NCBI GenBank assembly: GCA_963969345.1
Contig: OZ017767.1
Coordinates: 8,398,739-8,462,738 of the forward strand
From: Turbatrix aceti
Lineage: Eukaryota; Nematoda; Chromadorea; Rhabditida; Panagrolaimidae
DNA length: 64,000 bases
Direction: 5' to 3'
The translations under genes and the position numbers were made by a program. Within the stretch, counting starts at the first letter, position 1; the number at the start of each line of letters is the position of its first letter. Below, one piece after another: positions 57,801-64,000 of this stretch. The notes beneath the pieces are model-generated. The model searched no databases, had not been told where the DNA came from, and worked only from the letters and a program-made list of their open reading frames with translations.

Positions 57801-60685
57801 AAGAGAGGGTCTCCCGCGGCCCGAGCGCGCTGGTCGAATTAGTTGCAAAAAAAGGAATTTTGGGCCAAATTTGGATATTCTTACTTTTTCAAGTTAGAAT
57901 TGTAATTAGGACAATATTTGAAGCATTTTGATATGTTTTTCAGAATTTTGGGACAATTTTTGATCGGAATCGAGTAGGGTTCGGAAGAAAAAATCCACAC
58001 ATCTTCAAATTATAGATAGAAAGCTGAAAATTTCAGGGTAGACTAAAAACAAAATTTTCTTTTGAATGGCATACTCAGTTTTTTGATATCGAATCGATAA
58101 ATGTCCTAAAAAACTGTTTTTTTCGGAAATTTGAAAAATTCGGAACTTTCTAGGACTTTGATCAAAAAGCGAATACTGCCGATCGAAAGAGCGGTATCTT
58201 TTTTATCTACTCTGAAATTTTCAGTCACTTACCATATCCCTGGGGCATACGGTAGCGATTCTTCCGAACCCTACTTGTTCCAACGCCTGAGGCTATGAGG
58301 TAAAGCGCTGCAGAACAAAGTGAGATAAAACATCTTGTAAGAAATTTTTCGGCCGACAAAACCGTGTAACTCCTGAATTTCTATCTATTTTTTTGGCTTC
58401 GCAATTTTAATTCGCGCAACATACACTCATTTTTGGTACCAATTTTCCGAAAATTTAAATCGAAAAAGGGGGGTCTGGGGGAAAATTCGCCATTGACACA
58501 GTTTTGGAGCAATATAGCTGAAAATTTCAGTATAGGAGTAAAAATGAATTCAAAATTTTATGATGACATCCGTTTCTTTTAATTTGGACCGAAAAATTCC
58601 TAAAAGTTCAAATTTTCGAAAAAAAAGCATTTTTTGGAACTTTTTCGAACTTTTAAAAACAAAATAATAAAATTTTTGAATTCTGCAGGGCTTTTTACGT
58701 CTGGGGTTAAGATTCGTGCTATATTGCTTTCAAACTGAACGAATGGCGATTTTTCCCCCAGATCCCCCTTTTTCGATTTAAATTTTCGGAAAATTGATAC
58801 CAAAAATGAGTGTATGTTGCGCGAATTAAAATTGCGAAGCCAAAAAAATAGATAGAAATTCAGGAGTTACACGGTTTTGTCGGCCGAAAAATTTCTTACA
58901 AGATGTTTTATCTCACTTTGTTCTGCAGCGCTTTACCTCATAGCCTCAGGCGTTGGAACAAGTAGGGTTCGGAAGAATCGCTACCGTATGCCCCAGGGAT
59001 ATGGTAAGTGACTGAAAATTTCAGAGTAGATAAAAAAGATACCGCTCTTTCGATCGGCAGTATTCGCTTTTTGATCAAAGTCCTAGAAAGTTCCGAATTT
59101 TTCAAATTTCCGAAAAAAACAGTTTTTTAGGACATTTATCGATTCGATATCAAAAAACTGAGTATGCCATTCAAAAGAAAATTTTGTTTTTAGTCTACCC
59201 TGAAATTTTCAGCTTTCTATCTATAATTTGAAGATGTGTGGATTTTTTCTTCCGAACCCTACTCGATTCCGATCAAAAATTGTCCCAAAATTCTGAAAAA
59301 CATATCAAAATGCTTCAAATATTGTCCTAATTACAATTCTAACTTGAAAAAGTAAGAATATCCAAATTTGGCCCAAAATTCCTTTTTTTGCAACTAATTC
59401 GACCAGCGCGCTCGGGCCGCGGGAGACCCCCTCTTTATGAGTGCGACGCGCTCTGAACGGAGAAAAACCAGTTAGAGACAACAGTGAGCAGGATAGTCCA
59501 GACAGCCTGCGCGTCCTATGCTTAAACATCGGGTGCGCCATATACCCGCAGGGGTTTGTTATTTTTCTGTAATTATTACTTTAAACGTAAATCTGATCAA
59601 ATTTAAATCAGAAAAAAATATTTAACACCCATCGGGCTCGATCCGAAGACTACATGCTCGACAGTCCTTGCCTCTACCCCTCGCACCACAAAGAAAAAAA
59701 TCTAGCGCGATTTGTGATTTTCGCCGAGGCAATATATTGCCTCAGTAAAGGCATTATATTTCTTATGTAAAGGCAAATTGCCTTACAATGGGGCAATATA
59801 TTTCCCAGAAATCCTAAGCAATATATTGCCCTTTCAGATTTTTCTGTGAGAAGGCCTTCCCCCCCTGTTGTGCTCCTTTAGTGCTCCTTATGCGAGTGCG
59901 GGTGATATCATGATAGCAAAAACCAGTATCAGTCAGCCATATTTGGCAGTAATATTTGACAGTTTTTTTATTTATGTATAACAATAAAATTTGACAATTT
60001 TCCGAAGAGTCCCCCGTGACTAGTTTTACTACTATAAATAGAAGCAGTTTTTCTTGAAACTCACCGGCGGTTACTAGTGATCCGTTGGTGGGGAATCGCT
60101 TTCTAATTGACTTACTTATTGAGCGGAATACCTGTATCTGAAACGATTATTGAATGTCAACTTGCAGATCTGTAAAAAAACCCACCTGCAGAAACAAAAT
60201 GTATCGTATGATACTTCTGCGGTACATTCTCTGCAAATCATTGTCTCCCTGTATGTGCGTCGCCATGAGCAGTGCGACACTGTAATCAAGATTGGAAATC
60301 AATATTAATTCTCTTCCGACTTACTCATCGATATAACCGATGTTTTTGCTCTGCGCTCCCCACCGTTCTTCGCACATTCGCACGAAAAAACCTAGCAGAA
60401 ATGTGATAGGACTCGTATTCAGTAAGGTTTTAAAATGTTGAATGTAAATTTCGTAATTTCTATAAGGAATTTTTTTTTTGATCACACGGTTTGAAAAACG
60501 TACTGTTTTTGGTCGCTGTTCATTATCATTCGATAACATGCTGCCAACGCGGAATAGGCAAGCATCCACAAAAAGAATTCGTGCATGATTGCCATCCAAA
60601 CCGAACTTCTCCAGATGAAAAACGTGCGAAAGAACCGGGTCCGGCTTGTCCGATCGATCCAATTCTGATAGTGGATTGCCATCAT
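54825..60685 (-). CDS. Bestrophin-family anion channel, with an apparent frameshift in exon 1
   Basis: Six exons on the minus strand: 60685-60325, 60279-60186, 60137-60065, 55581-55427, 55377-54935 and 54891-54825, about 395 residues. Recognisable bestrophin blocks are an N-terminal start MMAIHYQNW followed by FIWRSSVWMAI, then TFLLGFFVRMCEERW, RRSIIRYILF, SISKSIRKRFPTNG, VSIPRLYKQVIYFSI, HGLVKVAEIMLNPFDHDDG and NWIIDRNFRVGLMIVD, ending with the WDNPVPQPLYS block. Bestrophins form pentameric calcium-activated chloride channels in the plasma membrane. The acidic NPFDHDDG segment is the calcium clasp. Reading frame changes near an A10 run at about 60470, either from a one-base error, a real mutation or an unusually short intron. 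The tail after the core is short. Confidence 0.85.
56001..56028. repeat. GC-rich 11-bp hairpin
   Basis: TTCGAGCGAGC, a six-base loop CGAGCC, then GCTCGCTCGAA. The flanks (GCTCGG...CGAATGCTCGG) can extend the pairing. Confidence 0.7.
56240..56435. mobile_element. MITE copy in the bestrophin intron
   Basis: Begins CTCACAGAAAAATTTTTACC and ends near GGCGAAAATCC. Inside are many GCAATATATTGCC-like words in both orientations. It is in opposite orientation to the copy at 59715-59850, which starts GATTTTCGCC and ends TTTTTCTGTGAG. It has no coding capacity. Confidence 0.6.
57723..59513. mobile_element. 1.8-kb near-perfect palindrome (foldback element)
   Basis: The left arm, 57723 to about 58515, starts CGCGCAGGCTGTCTGGACTA and is repeated in inverse, almost without change, from about 58725 to 59513, ending in TAGTCCAGACAGCCTGCGCG. 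The central 200 bp is partly diverged, which argues against a simple assembly fold. Arms of about 790 bp encode no recognised protein; the same 68-residue frame occurs in both only because of the palindrome. It is a foldback-type transposable element or an inverted duplication. No target duplication is obvious. Confidence 0.8.
59715..59852. mobile_element. MITE copy near the bestrophin intron end
   Basis: Starts near GATTTTCGCCGAGG, contains GGCAATATATTGCC-type palindromes and ends CCTTTCAGATTTTTCTGTGAG. Related to the copies at 815-950 and 56240. Confidence 0.6.
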
Positions 60686-61076
60686 TAACAAAAAAAATTG
60701 TTAGAAAACTTTTTTTTTGCTCTGAAAGATTTTGATTTATGACACCAAAGCGGCAGTTTTTGTCTGACAGTTCCAGGATCCGAAAGTTAGTTTACAAACA
60801 ACACTTGACATACCAGTCGTAGGTAATAAAATGTTTAAAAAAGCTGCAGATTTGACAAAAATGTGCATTTATACACATATGTGCCGCCGATGGCTTGTGT
60901 TAATGTTCAGATACTGTCCCAATATAGTAATGGTAACAAATGCCTTTACTGATGTAAGTGATTATAAAATTTTCTGCATGAAGCTGCCAAAATACATATC
61001 ACCCATTGCGCAAATCAACGCTATTTTACGCACTTCTTTTCAATAAATGTTGTCGTCTCATTTGTAAGCACCCCTA
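60686..61076. other. 5' flank of the bestrophin gene
   Basis: AT-rich. A 71-residue plus-strand frame from 60831 is not supported by splice signals or similarity. Nothing else seen. Confidence 0.45.
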
Positions 61077-61585
61077 TTTTTTAATCGGCCGTCATATCTG
61101 TACGGAGGCAGCTAAATCGGTTCTGAAAAGTCTATCTTGTAGCAAATGTTTTAAAAATACCGCATCGCCGATCATATTTAGGTTACGGAGGTTTCTTATG
61201 TTAGCATGAGAAATTGATTCGCATACTCAGATTTTGCTAAAAAATCTCTGACCTTTTTTAATTGTTAATTTTATAAACAAAAATGTCTCAAAAACTTTCA
61301 GCTAAGCGAGTCGAAGGTTTTTTTGTGACTTTCGGTTCTTCTCCGGACGCAGCAACTACTTTAGCGGCTCTATACTGTAGGGATAACAATTAAAAAAATT
61401 CAGTGGTTTTTTTACCAAAGCAAATCAATTTATCATGCTAGGAAACCCCCTAATCTAAATATCGAAATTTTTAAACGATGTTGAAAAATTGACCTTTGCT
61501 ACAAGATTTTTTTTTACAAAAAAGAATGTTTACAGAACCGATTCAGCTGTCTCCGTACAGATATGACGGCCGATTAAAAAACAGA
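61077..61585. mobile_element. 500-bp imperfect inverted-repeat element
   Basis: TTTTTTAATCGGCCGTCATA with TCTGTACGGAG at 61077-61108 is matched in inverse by CTCCGTACAGATATGACGGC, then CGATTAAAAAA, at about 61550-61581. Weaker pairing continues inward (CTTGTAGCAAATG against CTTTGCTACAAG, and a GGAGGTTTC/GAAACCCCC pair). No coding sequence. Confidence 0.65.
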
Positions 61586-64000
61586 GCAACCCCCGCGCGC
61601 ACTGATGCAACTGTTTTTTTAAAAAATCTGAGTACGGCAATCGATTTCTCGTCTCAAAAAACCCCCATAAAAAATTTTTCAGAGCTTTATGATTTCAACT
61701 GGCCGAGTTGTAAAATGAGGGTCAGAAACTTTCAAAAGCCAAATCTCTAGAATCCGGCTAATTTACTGTCTCGACTCGACTCGAAGATCCTCGAATGGCT
61801 GGACTTGACTCGACTCAGCTTAAAAACTCGAAACTCGGTCGATTTCAAGCGCTCAAACGACAACAAGCACTCTGCGGAGAAAACTATTTGCAATTCTCTG
61901 GGGGTCATCATACTTTTATTATATTTTTGAACAATAAAAATAAAAATAAAAAAACTTGAATATTTTTCAAAAATTCAAAAAAAATTCGAAAAATATGGAT
62001 TTCGAAAACGTGAAATTCGAACAAACAGACAAAAAATTTGATTTTTAGACAAGTATTTGTGCTTATAAACGTTTTTCAAAAGTCCGAAAAACCGTTTCAA
62101 GTATGATTGCGGAAATAAATACCGTAGAGAGCTGCAAAAGTGGAAAAAAATGCCCAATTAAACGATAAAGTTATGTTTTTACATAAGAGCATGCAGATTG
62201 TTTTTGGGAACCATAGAGGTGAGTTCCAAAAAACAAAACCTGATTTTTCAGATGCTTGATTCGATTTCTGAGAGTTTCTAACCGCAATTTTTTATGGCAC
62301 AAGAAACTCAATAGCATGCTATACTAGTATTTCCAAAAAACATTTAGCATATCTAAATTTTGGTATCTTAGATTTTTGAATTTTGCCGACACTATTTTGG
62401 ATGTTGTATGTCGGGAACAGTGCGGTTATTATTTTGTAGAAGCCTATGATTTTCTGTATTGGTAAGAACAAATTACAAAAACGATATAAGTCTACAGGCA
62501 TTTAGAAAACATAAATACATATGTAGAAGATTATTAATTTTAAAATAAACAGATAAAGAGCGCGAATACTAGTTCAAATCAAACTACGGGAGATGTCAAG
62601 CCAATCCAAAAGATCGGGGCAAAGCATGCGCGCTCGTTCTAACAAATAGTTGACTGTTAGAATAGCTAAAAAAACAAAAAAAAACAATCTCGATACTCAT
62701 CATTGTCTCTAATTTTGTGATGAGTTATTATGCACGAATAAGAGTAATAAAGTAAAGTAAAAAGTAAAAAGTAAAATAGTTAAAATATTGCTAATTAAAT
62801 TTGAGCCACAATTTCAACTTTATAGTATCATTCATTCTTTAAAAAATTACTACACTTAATTTCACAGTGTAAAATGCCCACTAACGATATGAGAGGGATG
62901 TTGCATGATCCCTTCAGATGTTACATCATCGGGCGAGAGGGCGGCGCGGCCGAAAAGCGTGAATGGGATACGCAAGTCAATTGTTAAAGATAAGAAAGTA
63001 AATCCCGTATACAAATTTAAAAAAATCTTGAACATACATATACTTGAATTTGTGCTAAATTCACGATTTAATTTTTTTTATCGTGAAAAGTAAATAAAAA
63101 CTGAACACAATTCAATGATTCAAATTCAATTGTAGTAAGAAATTGACTTCAACGGCGCTATCGTTAACGTGAGGCAAAGGATGGTGGCAACTCATGATCA
63201 GCGATCAAACGAGAGATGAAAAAAAATGCATGACGCTTTTTTTGGGTAAAAAAATGTCATGTTGTAGGTGTTCATTCTAAAATGTAAAAAAATACAGTTA
63301 TCTCGCAGAAACCGTCATATTTATTCGTAACTCAATATTAAATAAAACGAAAAAAATTGTTTTCTTGAGGTCCTTCCTTTTAATGCTTTGCAGACTTTTG
63401 CATTTACCTTGCTTTTTTCTGCCTTTTAATTGACAATTTTTTCGATTTAGGAGAGGAGGCACAGAATTTTTTAACAGGTCTATTTTTTGTCTCATTTCTT
63501 TGGATGAACCAAGATTCGGCTCAACCTCTTCGGCAACAAAGCCGCATCTGTCAACGTGTCTGTTCCGCCTCTTGAAATGGTTATTCGGTTTGAGCTAGCG
63601 TAAAAAGATTTATTATTTTTCCCTGACTCAAACAAAGCCATGACCGTTCATTTTTTATTCGTGTTTTTTTATAATAGCAAGAATGAAGAATAGCAGTGTC
63701 TCAATCGTTTTTTTTAATTCTGAAAAAACACCGATCGAAATTCTTAGAAATTCATGTGTTCTTTGTCAAGGTGTTGCATGCTGTGTGTGGTTTATTTAAA
63801 AACTTTAATGCACATGTGTAATTAGCTGTTTTAAACATTGTTACCTGTCATATTTATTAAAACAATTAATGCTACACATGTGCTTAATCAACTTCTTGGA
63901 AAAAGTAGGCAACAAGGTAGAATGTTTAGTAGGCACATATTGACGCCTACGTGGAGCAAGTCCTCAGCATTACTGAAAAACCACGAATCGGACAACAAGC
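61586..64000. other. AT-rich terminal region without recognised genes
   Basis: Repeated CTCGACTCGA words at 61770-61850, AAGTAAA repeats near 62755, and long AT-rich stretches. Open frames are short and unsupported. A possible exon or promoter of a gene outside the window cannot be excluded. Confidence 0.45.

Larger units (their letters stand above)
55582..60064. other. 4.5-kb third intron of the bestrophin gene, filled with repeats
   Basis: Other bestrophin introns are 43-50 bp. This one holds the GC-rich hairpin at 56001, a MITE copy at 56240, the 1.8-kb near-palindrome at 57723 and another MITE copy at 59715. Minus-strand open frames at 56548-56980 (one containing NFDGELFFRLLQFPTYAP) may be a broken gene or transposon fragment; they match nothing I know and are not part of the bestrophin alignment. 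Confidence 0.6.

Noticed and set aside
59625..59693. tRNA-like sequence on the minus strand (GGGGTAGAGG box and GGATCGAGCCC box)
   Set aside because: The T-arm pairs only over four bases and the acceptor and anticodon stems do not form. At most it is a tRNA-derived relic.
62319..63495. Several 60-65-codon frames at the window end
   Set aside because: AT-rich chance frames with Lys/Phe/Ile bias and no supporting context.

Overview
The window reads as nuclear DNA of a nematode. It is AT-rich, most introns are short (about 45-200 bp) with GT...TTTTAG or TTTCAG ends, and most genes belong to families typical of nematodes. Gene order and protein sequence are not those of Caenorhabditis. I would not name a species; this is inference from gene content.

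Layout. 1-225: 3' end of a likely GT11-type fucosyltransferase. 597-16480: ten tandem, same-strand seven-transmembrane chemoreceptor genes of one family, each with a phase-0 intron after codon 63. 17369-18469: an eleventh, divergent member whose intron is readable. 20267-22436: a four-transmembrane protein with a long N-terminal tail. 26190-28775: a large BPI/LBP-like lipid-binding protein. 29000-33900: gene-poor, AT-rich DNA with one candidate first exon and local duplications. 33930-36610: two receptors of a second family with identical intron positions. 37878-42151: a membrane-anchored gamma-glutamyltransferase homologue that has lost its catalytic threonine. 43140-43758: a decayed copy of a coiled-coil/cysteine-rich gene whose intact paralogue lies at 51707-52831. 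Between them is a 2.3-kb inverted-repeat transposon (44208-46520), then a Vasa-type DEAD-box helicase with a very long RGG domain (46644-51023). 54205-54557: a small secreted six-cysteine protein. 54825-60685, minus strand: a bestrophin channel whose third intron holds a 1.8-kb near-palindrome and smaller elements. 60686-64000: mostly non-coding.

The most notable non-coding signal is a recurrent block of about 200 bp in front of at least seven of the ten clustered receptors, probably their shared promoter. The 43-53 kb block joins a germline helicase with a pair of unrecognised Zn-ribbon-like paralogues. Introns and intergenic DNA between about 20 and 43 kb are strikingly rich in AACTG on the plus strand only.

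Exon structures were assembled by eye from splice signals, reading frame and paralogue comparison. No database search was possible, so family names are from recognition.
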